Of a DNA stretch of 64,000 nt, positions 19,477 to 28,384 are shown in pieces. This stretch comes from Collinsella aerofaciens. GTDB lineage: Bacteria > Actinomycetota > Coriobacteriia > Coriobacteriales > Coriobacteriaceae. A model generated the notes under the pieces. The model was not told the origin of the DNA, did not search any database, and saw only the letters and a program-made list of their open reading frames with translations. The first letter of the stretch is position 1. Every line of letters begins with the position of its first letter. The DNA is taken from contig NZ_JADNGN010000001.1 in the NCBI RefSeq assembly GCF_015553355.1, positions 75,388 to 139,387 of the forward strand, written 5' to 3'. The translations under genes were made by a program, and so were the position numbers.

Positions 19477-22400
19477 TTACGCCTCCTTCTTGGTCGAAGC
19501 AACAGAGCTGGCAGCCACGGACGCAGCACCCGCAGCACCGCCCGCAACATCGAAGCGAGCAACATCCGCGTCACTCGCGCGACCGATCACAATGTCAAAC
19601 GCCAGCTCCTCGGCCTGCGCATGCGTCTTGCCGACGGCCTCGGCGGCGGCGACAATCGCCAGCACGCGCTCGTACTCGGTCGGAATGACCTTCACAAAGT
19701 GTTTGCTCATCGTCTCAAAGCTGTAGAGCAGCTTAATGCCGCGCGGGCTCTGCGTCACGTCCACGTGCTCCTGGATGAGCTCGCGAATCTGCGCCAGCTC
19801 GCCGGTCGACGGGGCTTTAAGCTCAACGCTCTCGTGGTTCACACGGGCATCGAGCGTGCCGTACTGGTCAAAGACATAGGCCACGCCACCCGTCATGCCG
19901 GCGGCGAAGTTCTGCCCGACCTCGCCCAGGATGAGCGCCAGACCACCCGTCATGTACTCGCAGCCATGGTTGCCGCAGCCCTCGACCACCACCGTGGCAC
20001 CGGAGTTGCGTACGCCAAAGCGCTGGCCTGCCAGGCCGTTAATGAAGCCGCGGCCGCTCGTGGCGCCAAAGAACGCAACGTTGCCCACGATGATGTTCTC
20101 GTCGAACTTGTAGGTCGCATGCGGATTGGGGCGCACCGACACCTCGCCACCCGAAAGGCCCTTGCCAAAGTAGTCGTTGGCGTCGCCGCACACGTTGAGC
20201 GTAATGCCGCGCGGCAGGAAGGCGCCAAAGCTCTGACCGGCCGAGCCATCGCAATCGATGGTAATGGAGCCGGCGGGCAGGCCCTCGGGATGCGCCTTGG
20301 TCACCGCGTTGCCCAAGATGGTGCCCACGCAGCGGTTGACGTTGGCAATATCGGCGCGGAAGCGAATCGGACGCAGGTGCGCACGGGCATCGGCCGTATA
20401 GGGCACAAACAACGTGGAGTCGAGCGTCTTGTCGAGCTCGCTGTCCGCGGCCATCTGCGGCAGGAAGTGGCGACCGTCGGCACCCGGGATGTGGGCACCA
20501 AACTCACAGGTCGCGCTCGCCAGCACGGGCGACAGATCGAGCAGGTTAGCCTTGCAGTTGCCCGGGACCTCGATCTGGCGCAGGCACTCGGGATGGCCGA
20601 CCATCTCGTCGATGGTGCGGAAGCCCAGGCTCGCCATGACCTCGCGCAGTTGCTCGGCAACAAAGAGCATAAAGTGCTCAACGTGCTCGGGCTTGCCGCG
20701 GAAGCCGCGACGCAGACGGCAGTTTTGCGTAGCGATGCCGGCGGGGCAGGTATCCTGCTGGCAGTCGCGCTGCATGAGGCAGCCCATGGAGATGAGCGGC
20801 ATGGTCGCAAAGCCAAACTCCTCGGCACCCAACAGGCAGGCAACGGCGACATCGGTACCGTCCATGAGCTTGCCGTCGGCCTCGAGCACCACGCGCGAGC
20901 GCAGGCCGTTTTGCAGCAGCGTCTGCTGGGCCTCGGCAAGACCGAGCTCCAGCGGCAGACCGGCGTGCCAGATCGAATCGCGCGCCGCAGCACCGGAGCC
21001 GCCGTTGTGGCCGCTGATCAAAATCTTGTCGGCGGCACCCTTGGCCACACCGGTGGCGATGGTGCCGACGCCGGCCTCGCTGACCAGCTTGACCGACACG
21101 CGTGCGCCGGGGTTGGCGTTCTTAAGGTCAAAGATCAGCTCTGCCAGGTCCTCGATGGAGTAGATGTCGTGGTGCGGCGGAGGCGAGATCAGGCCGATGC
21201 CGGGCGTGGACTGACGGACCTCGGCAATCCAGGGGTAGACCTTCTTGCCGGGCAGGTGGCCACCCTCGCCAGGCTTGGCGCCCTGGGCCATCTTGATCTG
21301 AATCTCGAAGGCGCTGCACAGGTAGCGGCTCGTCACGCCAAAGCGCGCGCTTGCCACCTGCTTGATGGCGGAGTTCTTGGAGTCACCGTTAGCCAGCGGG
21401 GTCTCGCGGCGCGGATCCTCGCCGCCCTCGCCGGAGTTGGAACGGCCGTGCAGGCGGTTCATGGCGATGGCCATGCACTCGTGTGCCTCTTTGCTGATGG
21501 AACCGTACGACATGGCGCCGGTGTTAAAGCGGCGGACGATGTTGAGCGCGGGCTCCACCTCGTCGAGCGAAACCGGCGTGCGGCCGCTGGCATTAAAGTC
21601 GAGCAAGTCGCGCAGGCGCACGGCACGGCCGGTGCGGTGCAGGCGGGCGCTGTACTCCTTAAAGGTGTCGTAGCTGTCCTCACGGCAGGCGGTCTGCAGC
21701 AAGTAGACAGTCTGCGGATCGATGAGGTGATCCTCGCCACCGAGCGGGCGCCACTTGGTCAGGCCCAACGTGGGCAGCTGATCGGGAGCCGGGCTCTTAA
21801 GGATAGCGAGCGCGGCGTCATAGCGCTCATTTTGCTCGCGCTCAACGTCCTCGACACCCATACCGCCCACACGGCTCACCGTGCCGGCGAAGTACGCGTT
21901 GACGAACTCCGGCGTAAAGCCAACGGCCTCGAAGATCTGCGCGGAGTGGTAGCTCTGCACCGTGGAGATGCCCATCTTGGACATGATGGAGACGATGCCC
22001 GCCGTCGCGGCCTTGTTGTAATTGGCGATGCCCTGCTCGGCCGTCACGTCCAGGTCGCCGCGTGCCGCCAGATTGCGGATGCACGCATGCGCGTTGTACG
22101 GGTAGATGCCGCTTGCGGAGTAGCCCACCAGCGCCGCAAAGTCGTGCGGAGACACGGCATCGCCGCACTCCACCACGATATCGGCAAAGGTGCGCACGCC
22201 GGCACGGATCAGGTGGTTGTGCACGCAGCCCACGGCGAGCAGCGACGGCACGGGCACCTCGCCCGCTCCGGCGCGATCGCTCAGCACCACGATGTTCACG
22301 CCATCGCGAACCGCGGCCTCGACGTCTTCGGCAAGCTGCTTGAGCGCAGCCTGCAGCGCGCCCTCACCCGCGTCGCGGCGGTACACGGCACGGAAACGGC

Positions 22401-24174
22401 GGGTCTTAAAGCCCACGCGGTCGATGGCGCAGATACGCTCGAACTCCTCCTCGCTCAGCAGTGGGCGCTCCAAGCGCACCAGCTGACAGGCCGTACGGGA
22501 GTCCTCGAGCAGGTTGCCGTGGTTGCCCAGGTAGAGCGTGGTCGAGGTGACCATATGCTCGCGAAGGGCGTCGATGGGCGGGTTCGTGACCTGAGCGAAC
22601 AGCTGATAGAAGTAGTCGTAGAACGAACGCGTCTTCTTGGACAGGCAGGCCAGCGGCGCGTCGATGCCCATCGAGGCGAGCGGGGCCTTGCCCTGCTGGG
22701 CCATGGGACGCACGACCTCGTCGACGTCATCCCAGTGATAGCCGAGCTTGGCCATGCGCACGGCGGCAGGCACCTCGGCATCCTCGGCGGGCGCGGGCGC
22801 GGCGGACTTGTCGAGCGCGTCGACGGTCAGCGTCTCCTCGGCAATCCAGTCGCGGTAGGGCTTTTCCCTGGCATAGCGGGCGCGCAACTCGTCGTTGTAG
22901 ATGACACGCCCGCGGGCAAAGTCGACCTCGAGCATCTGGCCCGGCCCTAGACAGCCGCTCGTCAGGATGTTCTCGGGGCTCACCTCGATGGTGCCCACCT
23001 CGCTTGCCAGCATAAAGCGACCGTCGCGCGTCACATAGTAGCGGGCGGGACGCAGGCCGTTACGGTCGAGGGCGGCGCCCAGCGTGCGACCGTCGGTAAA
23101 GGCGATGGCCGCCGGGCCATCCCACGGCTCCATGAGCATGGATTGGTAAGCGTCGTAGGCGCGGCGCTCCTCACTCAGGCTGTCGTTGTGGTCCCACGGC
23201 TCGGGCAGCAACATGGACGCGGCACGCGTGAGCGGGCGACCGTTCATGACCAGGAACTCGAGCACGTTATCCAGAATCGCGGAGTCGGAGCCCTCGCGGT
23301 TGATGATGGGCATCACGCGCTCAAGATCGTGCTGCAGCACGGGGCTGTACAGGTTGGGTTCGCGGGCGCGAATCCAGTTGACGTTGCCCTTGAGGGTATT
23401 GATCTCGCCGTTGTGGATGATAAAGCGGTTGGGATGTGCGCGCTCCCAGCTGGGTGTGGTGTTGGTGGAGTAGCGCGAGTGGACGAGCGCCACGGCCGTT
23501 TTGACGGCGGCGTCGTTGAGGTCGATGAAGAAGCGGCGCATCTGCGTGGCCACAAGCATGCCTTTGTACACGATGGTGCGCGAGCTCATGGAGCAGACGT
23601 AGAAAATCTTGTCGCGCAGGGCAAACTCGGCGTCGGCCTTCTTCTCGATGGTGCGGCGGCACACGTACAGGCGGCGCTCGAATGCGTCGCCGGCCGGCGT
23701 GTCGTCGGGGCGGCCCAGAAAGGCCTGCAGGATGGTAGGCATGCAGGCGCGGGCCGTCTCGCCCAGGTCGTGCGGGTCGACGGGCACCTCGCGCCAAAAG
23801 AGCAGCGGCACGCCGGCCTCGGCGCAGCCCTCCTCAAACACGCGACGGGCATCCTCTACGCCCTTGTCGTCCTGCGGGAAGAACAGCATGGCCACGCCAT
23901 AGTCGCCCTCTGCCGGCAGAATCTGGCCGCACTTTTGGGCCTCTTTACGGAAAAAGTGATGCGGAACCTGGAACAGGATGCCGGCGCCGTCGCCGGTGTT
24001 CTTCTCGAGTCCGGTGCCGCCGCGGTGCTCCAAGTTGACCAGAATGGACAGTGCGTCGTCCAGGATCTGGTGATGGCGCTCGCCGTTGATATCGGCAAGC
24101 GCGCCGATGCCACATGCATCGTGGTCGAATTCGGGGCGATAAAGGCCCTGCTGCTGAGCGAAATCTGCCTGCAT
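19477..24174 (-). CDS. gltB: glutamate synthase large subunit
   Basis: 1565 residues, the usual size. The glutaminase domain starts at the catalytic cysteine in DHDACGIG (Cys21), so the first 20 residues are probably removed as a propeptide. Next come the central domain, the FMN/synthase domain with GGSGAAARDSIWHAGLP, and the [3Fe-4S] motif CLMQRDCQQDTCPAG. The C terminus is the GXGXG beta-helix domain with repeated SGRGFINGLAG-like glycine-rich turns. It forms glutamate with GltD. AGGGGAGGATCGCG precedes the ATG at 24174. The promoter should lie in the divergent gap shared with gpmA. Confidence 0.96.
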   Translation of the reverse strand: MQADFAQQQGLYRPEFDHDACGIGALADINGERHHQILDDALSILVNLEHRGGTGLEKNTGDGAGILFQVPHHFFRKEAQKCGQILPAEGDYGVAMLFFPQDDKGVEDARRVFEEGCAEAGVPLLFWREVPVDPHDLGETARACMPTILQAFLGRPDDTPAGDAFERRLYVCRRTIEKKADAEFALRDKIFYVCSMSSRTIVYKGMLVATQMRRFFIDLNDAAVKTAVALVHSRYSTNTTPSWERAHPNRFIIHNGEINTLKGNVNWIRAREPNLYSPVLQHDLERVMPIINREGSDSAILDNVLEFLVMNGRPLTRAASMLLPEPWDHNDSLSEERRAYDAYQSMLMEPWDGPAAIAFTDGRTLGAALDRNGLRPARYYVTRDGRFMLASEVGTIEVSPENILTSGCLGPGQMLEVDFARGRVIYNDELRARYAREKPYRDWIAEETLTVDALDKSAAPAPAEDAEVPAAVRMAKLGYHWDDVDEVVRPMAQQGKAPLASMGIDAPLACLSKKTRSFYDYFYQLFAQVTNPPIDALREHMVTSTTLYLGNHGNLLEDSRTACQLVRLERPLLSEEEFERICAIDRVGFKTRRFRAVYRRDAGEGALQAALKQLAEDVEAAVRDGVNIVVLSDRAGAGEVPVPSLLAVGCVHNHLIRAGVRTFADIVVECGDAVSPHDFAALVGYSASGIYPYNAHACIRNLAARGDLDVTAEQGIANYNKAATAGIVSIMSKMGISTVQSYHSAQIFEAVGFTPEFVNAYFAGTVSRVGGMGVEDVEREQNERYDAALAILKSPAPDQLPTLGLTKWRPLGGEDHLIDPQTVYLLQTACREDSYDTFKEYSARLHRTGRAVRLRDLLDFNASGRTPVSLDEVEPALNIVRRFNTGAMSYGSISKEAHECMAIAMNRLHGRSNSGEGGEDPRRETPLANGDSKNSAIKQVASARFGVTSRYLCSAFEIQIKMAQGAKPGEGGHLPGKKVYPWIAEVRQSTPGIGLISPPPHHDIYSIEDLAELIFDLKNANPGARVSVKLVSEAGVGTIATGVAKGAADKILISGHNGGSGAAARDSIWHAGLPLELGLAEAQQTLLQNGLRSRVVLEADGKLMDGTDVAVACLLGAEEFGFATMPLISMGCLMQRDCQQDTCPAGIATQNCRLRRGFRGKPEHVEHFMLFVAEQLREVMASLGFRTIDEMVGHPECLRQIEVPGNCKANLLDLSPVLASATCEFGAHIPGADGRHFLPQMAADSELDKTLDSTLFVPYTADARAHLRPIRFRADIANVNRCVGTILGNAVTKAHPEGLPAGSITIDCDGSAGQSFGAFLPRGITLNVCGDANDYFGKGLSGGEVSVRPNPHATYKFDENIIVGNVAFFGATSGRGFINGLAGQRFGVRNSGATVVVEGCGNHGCEYMTGGLALILGEVGQNFAAGMTGGVAYVFDQYGTLDARVNHESVELKAPSTGELAQIRELIQEHVDVTQSPRGIKLLYSFETMSKHFVKVIPTEYERVLAIVAAAEAVGKTHAQAEELAFDIVIGRASDADVARFDVAGGAAGAASVAASSVASTKKEA

Positions 24175-24357
24175 CGCGATCCTCCCCTAGATTATTAGAC
24201 AGTCATTTGAATAGGCATACTAGGAGCATCGCCGGCCCGTTGTGTTTCCCACCCGTTTCGAAACAATCGCGTAACGCACGCCCTACGAGTGGGTGTCGCC
24301 GACCTCAAGGGCGACAACAAGGACCCCAGGTTCGGCCCGTAAGCTCACCGCTTCAAA

Positions 24358-24576
24358 CATCTCAATCTGTAACAGGAAGACCCAATTTTGGCGCCTAGAT
24401 GTTACAGATTGAGATTTTCTGCAGGACGGTTTTGGTTTGTCTCAATCTGTAACACGAAGGGCCGGTTTTTGCAGCCAACTGTTACAGATCGAGATTTTCC
24501 ATAGGACCATTTCTTCCTGTCTCGATCTGTAACACCTAGGTCCAATTTCCATCCCTAGTTGTTACAGATCAAGACA
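24358..24576. repeat. 59-bp palindromic unit array V (3 units)
   Basis: Units at 24358..24416, 24438..24496 and 24518..24576, exactly 80 bases between starts, all with 25-base spacers. The first two right arms end GAGATT instead of GAGACA. The array fills the centre of the 538-base gap between the divergent gltB and gpmA genes; nothing else is recognised in that gap beyond promoter-like sequence at its ends. Confidence 0.95.
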
Positions 24577-24712
24577 TTTCGGCAGCCCCCTTCATCATCC
24601 TATTCAAATACAACAATTTTGTTAGTCTTGGTTAACTTTTTAGCCTAAAACGGGTATCCTTTGCGGCGTCAAACAAACGGCACGCATGCCGTGCCACATT
24701 AAGGAGGCCCCT

Positions 24713-25486
24713 ATGGCAAACCAGACAGACCGGCAGACGATCCAACTCGTCCTTATCCGCCACGGAGAGTCGGAGTGGAACAAACTCAACCTGTTCACCG
24801 GCTGGACCGACGTAGAGCTCACCGACACGGGCCGCGAAGAAGCCGCCGCAGGCGGTCGAGCCCTCAAAGAAGCCGGTTTCGACTTTGACGTCTGCTACAC
24901 TTCGCGCCTCAAGCGCGCGATCCACACCCTCAACATCGTGCTCGGCCAAATGGATCGCGAGTGGCTGCCCGTCATCAAATCCTGGAAGCTCAACGAGCGC
25001 CACTACGGCGCGTTGCAGGGTCTCAACAAGGCCGATGCCGCGGCGGAGCACGGCGACGAACAGGTGCTCATCTGGCGCCGCTCCTTCGATATCTGCCCGC
25101 CGGCACTCGAGCCGAACGACGCGCGCGATCCCCACACCCAGGAGCAATACCGTGATGTCGCACCCGACCAGCTGCCCTACACCGAGTGCCTCAAGGACAC
25201 GATAGCCCGTGCCTGGCCTTATTTCGAAGACGAGATTCGCCCCCAGATGCTCGCCGGCAAGCGCGTACTCATCGCCGCACACGGCAACTCCCTGCGCTCT
25301 CTCGTCATGAAGTTCGAGCACCTCACGCCCGAGGAGATCCTCAAGGTCAACATCCCCACCGGCGTGCCGCTCGTCTACACCTTCGATGCCGATTTCAACG
25401 TCCTCGACAAGCGCTACATCGGCGACCCGGCAACCATCGCCGCCAAGATCGACGCCGTGGCCAATCAGGGCAAAGCGCACAAGTAG
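24713..25486 (+). CDS. gpmA: 2,3-bisphosphoglycerate-dependent phosphoglycerate mutase
   Basis: 257 residues. The phosphohistidine motif LIRHGESEWN opens the domain; the other catalytic features are GWTDVELTDTG, the SRLKRAIHT arginine segment, LNERHYGALQG and the second histidine in AAHGNSLR. It interconverts 3- and 2-phosphoglycerate in glycolysis and gluconeogenesis. The start at 24713 has AAGGAGG five bases upstream; a GTG-type extension upstream is not conserved. A weak promoter (TTAACT, 17 bases, TATCCT at 24655) lies upstream. The next gene, an Nramp transporter, is 75 bases downstream. Confidence 0.95.
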   Translation: MANQTDRQTIQLVLIRHGESEWNKLNLFTGWTDVELTDTGREEAAAGGRALKEAGFDFDVCYTSRLKRAIHTLNIVLGQMDREWLPVIKSWKLNERHYGALQGLNKADAAAEHGDEQVLIWRRSFDICPPALEPNDARDPHTQEQYRDVAPDQLPYTECLKDTIARAWPYFEDEIRPQMLAGKRVLIAAHGNSLRSLVMKFEHLTPEEILKVNIPTGVPLVYTFDADFNVLDKRYIGDPATIAAKIDAVANQGKAHK

Positions 25487-25561
25487 CCCCAACCCAAACC
25501 CGACGCGTGGCGCCGCACGACCCAGATGCGACGCCACGCCGCCCATACACAGGAGCGCACC

Positions 25562-26818
25562 ATGCTCAACCATCTCAAACAACACTTTGGCTCCCGACGC
25601 ACCGGTGGTCACGGAGGCCTAGACATTGCGCGGCACATCGGCCCCGGGCTGCTCGTGACCGTCGGCTTTATTGACCCGGGCAACTGGGCCTCCAATATGG
25701 CCGCGGGCTCGCAGTTTGGCTACGCGCTGCTGTGGATCGTCACACTGTCCACGATTATGCTCATTGTGCTGCAGCACAACGCGGCGCACTTGGGCATCGC
25801 CACGGGCGCCTGCCTTGCCGAGGCCACGACCCGCTTTCTCCCCCGCTTCGTTGGGCGCACGGTGCTCGCCAGTGCCTACCTCGCGACCATCGCCACCGCC
25901 ATGGCCGAGATCCTGGGCGGCGCGATTGCGCTCCAGATGCTCTTTGGACTGCCCGTGCGTGCCGGCTGCGTCATCGTGGCAGCAGTATCGATGGCGATGC
26001 TCATGACGAGCTCCTACAAGCGTGCCGAGCGCTGGATTATCGCCTTCGTAGGCGTGGTAGGACTCTCGTTTTTGGCCGAGCTTGCACTAGTCAAGGTCGA
26101 CTGGCCGCAAGCCGCCGCAAGCTGGATCACGCCCAGTATGCCCACTGGCTCTGCCGCGATTATCGTGAGTGTCCTGGGTGCGGTCGTTATGCCCCACAAC
26201 CTCTTTCTACACTCCGAGGTCATCCAATCCATGCATTTCGAAGGCCAAGGCGAGCAGGTTATCGAAGAGCGTCTGCGCTATGAGCTCTTCGACACGCTCT
26301 TTTCGATGGGCGTGGGCTGGGCAATCAACTCGGCCATGGTCATCCTGGCCGCAACGACCTTCTTTGCGCACGGCATGGTCGTAGACGACCTCGCCGTCGC
26401 AACGGCCACACTCTCCCCCATTCTGGGCCCAGCAAGCTCGACAATCTTTGCGGTGGCGCTGCTGTTTGCGGGCCTCTCGAGTAGTGTGACGGCAGGCATG
26501 GCGGCAGGCACCATCACCGCGGGCATGTTCGACGAGGAATACGACATCCACGACCGACATTCCTCGATCGGGGTGGCGGCCTGTTTCGTCGGCGCAGTGG
26601 CGGCGTGTCTGGTCGTCCCAAATCCTTTTGAAGGTCTCATCTGGAGCCAGGCGCTGCTGTCGCTTCAGCTGCCGATCACGGTATTCGTGCTTATACGGCT
26701 CACCAGCTCACACCGCGTCATGGGCAAATACGCCAACTCGCGCCCGCTCAACGCGTTGCTCGTAGGAATCGGCGTCATCGTAACGGTTCTCGACATCGTG
26801 CTGCTAACGGGGATGTAA
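25562..26818 (+). CDS. Nramp-family divalent metal transporter (MntH-like)
   Basis: 418 residues with about eleven hydrophobic segments. The two metal-binding signatures of Nramp proteins are visible: DPGNWASNMAAG in helix 1 and VVMPHNLFLHSEV in helix 6, the latter supplying a methionine-containing metal site. It would import Mn(II) or Fe(II) with protons. The ATG at 25562 follows CAGGAG; upstream in-frame codons are not conserved. No manganese riboswitch or DtxR-type box is visible in the 75-base gap after gpmA, so it may be co-transcribed with gpmA. Confidence 0.9.
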   Translation: MLNHLKQHFGSRRTGGHGGLDIARHIGPGLLVTVGFIDPGNWASNMAAGSQFGYALLWIVTLSTIMLIVLQHNAAHLGIATGACLAEATTRFLPRFVGRTVLASAYLATIATAMAEILGGAIALQMLFGLPVRAGCVIVAAVSMAMLMTSSYKRAERWIIAFVGVVGLSFLAELALVKVDWPQAAASWITPSMPTGSAAIIVSVLGAVVMPHNLFLHSEVIQSMHFEGQGEQVIEERLRYELFDTLFSMGVGWAINSAMVILAATTFFAHGMVVDDLAVATATLSPILGPASSTIFAVALLFAGLSSSVTAGMAAGTITAGMFDEEYDIHDRHSSIGVAACFVGAVAACLVVPNPFEGLIWSQALLSLQLPITVFVLIRLTSSHRVMGKYANSRPLNALLVGIGVIVTVLDIVLLTGM

Positions 26819-26846
26819 TTGGGATGGCGTGACTGTCCAGGTATAA

Positions 26847-26863
26847 CGTCTCAATCTGTAACA
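26847..26863. repeat. solitary half of the 59-bp palindromic unit
   Basis: The left arm CGTCTCAATCTGTAACA and a spacer in the style of the family (CGTAAGGCCGTTTTAAACCG) are present. The expected right arm is degraded to remnants (CAGAT...ATCAA). It lies 28 bases after the mntH-like stop codon and just before a terminator. It is the last trace of the family; none is seen from here to 64 kb. Confidence 0.75.
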
Positions 26864-26894
26864 CGTAAGGCCGTTTTAAACCGTCAGATAAATC

Positions 26895-26930
26895 AAAAGG
26901 GCCCCGGCCGAGAATTCGACCGGGGCCCTT
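26895..26930. terminator. bidirectional terminator between the Nramp and rubredoxin genes
   Basis: AAGGGCCCCGG and CCGGGGCCCTT form an 11-bp stem. On the minus strand it is followed by TTTTGATTT, a good terminator for the rubredoxin gene; on the plus strand the tail is weak. Confidence 0.85.
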
Positions 26931-26970
26931 GGACAGAGCTCTGTATGGCTAATCGCCGTGTGTCTACGAG

Positions 26971-27114
26971 TTACTCCTCGACGACCTCAAACTCATCGGG
27001 GCCGACGCCGCAGACCGGGCATACGTAATCCTCGGGCAGCTCGGGCGTGTCGACCTCAACCTCGTAACCGCAAACGGTGCACACGAACTTATAGGTCTTC
27101 TCCTCCTCAGCCAT
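26971..27114 (-). CDS. small rubredoxin
   Basis: 47 residues: [20 protein letters not shown] followed by an acidic loop and [18 protein letters not shown]. The two CxxCG loops form the one-iron Fe(Cys)4 site of rubredoxin; the loop between them is shorter than in classical 52-residue rubredoxins. It carries single electrons in the cytoplasm, often in oxygen or peroxide defence of anaerobes. GAGAGGAG six bases before the ATG is a strong ribosome site. The next gene upstream on this strand is a flavin reductase-like protein, a likely redox partner. Confidence 0.93.
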   Translation of the reverse strand: MAEEEKTYKFVCTVCGYEVEVDTPELPEDYVCPVCGVGPDEFEVVEE

Positions 27115-27203
27115 GATGTTCTCCTCTCGAACGCGACTGGTGATGTACTTCGTTTATTAGTATAGATTCTCAATAATATAATGCAAGTATTTTTAGAACA
27201 TTT

Positions 27204-27707
27204 CTAGCCTTGATACGACGAAGCCTTGGGCGGCGTCTTGCCCTTCAAGACCTTGTGATAGTAGTCATAGGTCAGCGGGGCCTCGCCGCTCAAGCGCTCG
27301 GCGTCCTCCACCTCGCCGATAAAGAGCAGGTGCGTGCCCACATCCACGGTATCAATCAGACGGCAGCTAAACAGCGCCGCCGCGTGCTCGGGCACATAGG
27401 GCATGCCCAGAGTGGTCTCGTGGGTCTCGTACTTGGCAAACTTGTCGTAATCGCTGCTGGTGCGAAAGCCAAAGTTGCCAATGTAGAGCATATCGGCCGT
27501 CTGATCGATCACGGTCAGCGCAAAGGCCTTAGCCGATACGATTACGCCGGACGTGACATTTTCCTTGTTCACGGCAATCGAGATGCGCGGCGGGGCGGAT
27601 GTCACCTGCACCGCTGTGTTGATAACGCAGCCGGCACGCAGCCCGTCCGCCGCGGCGCTCACCACGTACAGGCCACTCGGCATGGTAAAGAACGCAGTTT
27701 TGTCCAT
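27204..27707 (-). CDS. flavin reductase-like, FMN-binding protein
   Basis: 167 residues of the flavin reductase (FMN-binding split-barrel) family. It starts MDKTAFFTMPSGLYVVSAA and continues CVINTAVQVTSAPPRISIAVNKEN, the FMN-contacting region. Relatives in anaerobes (flavoredoxins and rubredoxin-linked flavin reductases) move electrons between NAD(P)H or ferredoxin, flavin and rubredoxin. The ATG at 27707 follows AGGGGAG. The 89-base gap to the rubredoxin gene has no terminator that I can see, so the two may be co-transcribed. Confidence 0.88.
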   Translation of the reverse strand: MDKTAFFTMPSGLYVVSAAADGLRAGCVINTAVQVTSAPPRISIAVNKENVTSGVIVSAKAFALTVIDQTADMLYIGNFGFRTSSDYDKFAKYETHETTLGMPYVPEHAAALFSCRLIDTVDVGTHLLFIGEVEDAERLSGEAPLTYDYYHKVLKGKTPPKASSYQG

Positions 27708-27758
27708 AACGATCACTCCCCTAGCTCGGGTTGGAACCTCATGGATGTATGTACCCAC

Positions 27759-27793
27759 AAAAAAGGCGGCACCCATAACGGACGCCGCCTTTG
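27759..27793 (-). terminator. intrinsic terminator after smpB
   Basis: On the minus strand AAAGGCGGC and GCCGCCTTT form the stem, followed by a TTTTTT run. It lies about 120 bases after the smpB stop and just before the flavin reductase gene. Confidence 0.85.
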
Positions 27794-27913
27794 AGGCATA
27801 TGTGTCAGAACAGTAAGAAAGATGAGACACCCGCAGTTGCGGTGAAATAGGGACTGAATAGCCCCTCAAACAGGCAAAACAGTCCGTATTCCACCGCGAC
27901 TCATACAGAGTGC

Positions 27914-28384
27914 CTAGCGGTTGCGCTCTTTGAGGGCGCGGTCGATCTCGCGTTGGACATCACGCTTGGCCATGTCCTCGCGCTTGTCGTAGAGCTTCTT
28001 GCCGCGACCCAGACCCAGCAGCAGCTTTACGCGGCCGTCGGTATTAAAGTAGAGCTCCAACGGAACCAGCGCATAACCACGGTTGCGAAGTTTGCCGTCA
28101 AGAAAGTCGATCTCCTTACGGTGCAGCAGCAGACGACGCCGACGGTCGGGATCGCGATTCCACACGCCACCATGGCTATAAGGATGGATATGCAGGCCGA
28201 CGAGCCAGCACTCGCCGCCACGAATCAGCGCAAAAGTGTCAGTGATCTGACAGGCGCGCTCGCGAATCGACTTGACCTCGGTGCCGCTCAGTTCAATGCC
28301 GCACTCAAAGGTCTCATCGATAAAGTACTCGTGATGTGCCGAGCGATTCTTGGAAATGAGCTTGCGTTCACGCTTACTGGGCAT
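27914..28384 (-). CDS. smpB: SsrA-binding protein SmpB
   Basis: 156 residues. It has the family's N-terminal NRSAHHEYFIDETFECGIELSGTEVKSIR, and the C-terminal basic tail with KKLYDKREDMAKRDVQREIDRALK. With tmRNA it rescues stalled ribosomes. The start at 28384 has AAGGAGG six bases upstream and overlaps the last 11 bases of the upstream TPR gene, so translation is probably coupled. A tmRNA gene is not visible nearby. Confidence 0.96.
   Translation of the reverse strand: MPSKRERKLISKNRSAHHEYFIDETFECGIELSGTEVKSIRERACQITDTFALIRGGECWLVGLHIHPYSHGGVWNRDPDRRRRLLLHRKEIDFLDGKLRNRGYALVPLELYFNTDGRVKLLLGLGRGKKLYDKREDMAKRDVQREIDRALKERNR

Noticed and set aside
27708-27913. tmRNA gene near smpB
   Set aside because: The gap holds a terminator but no tRNA-like ends or tag-encoding sequence.
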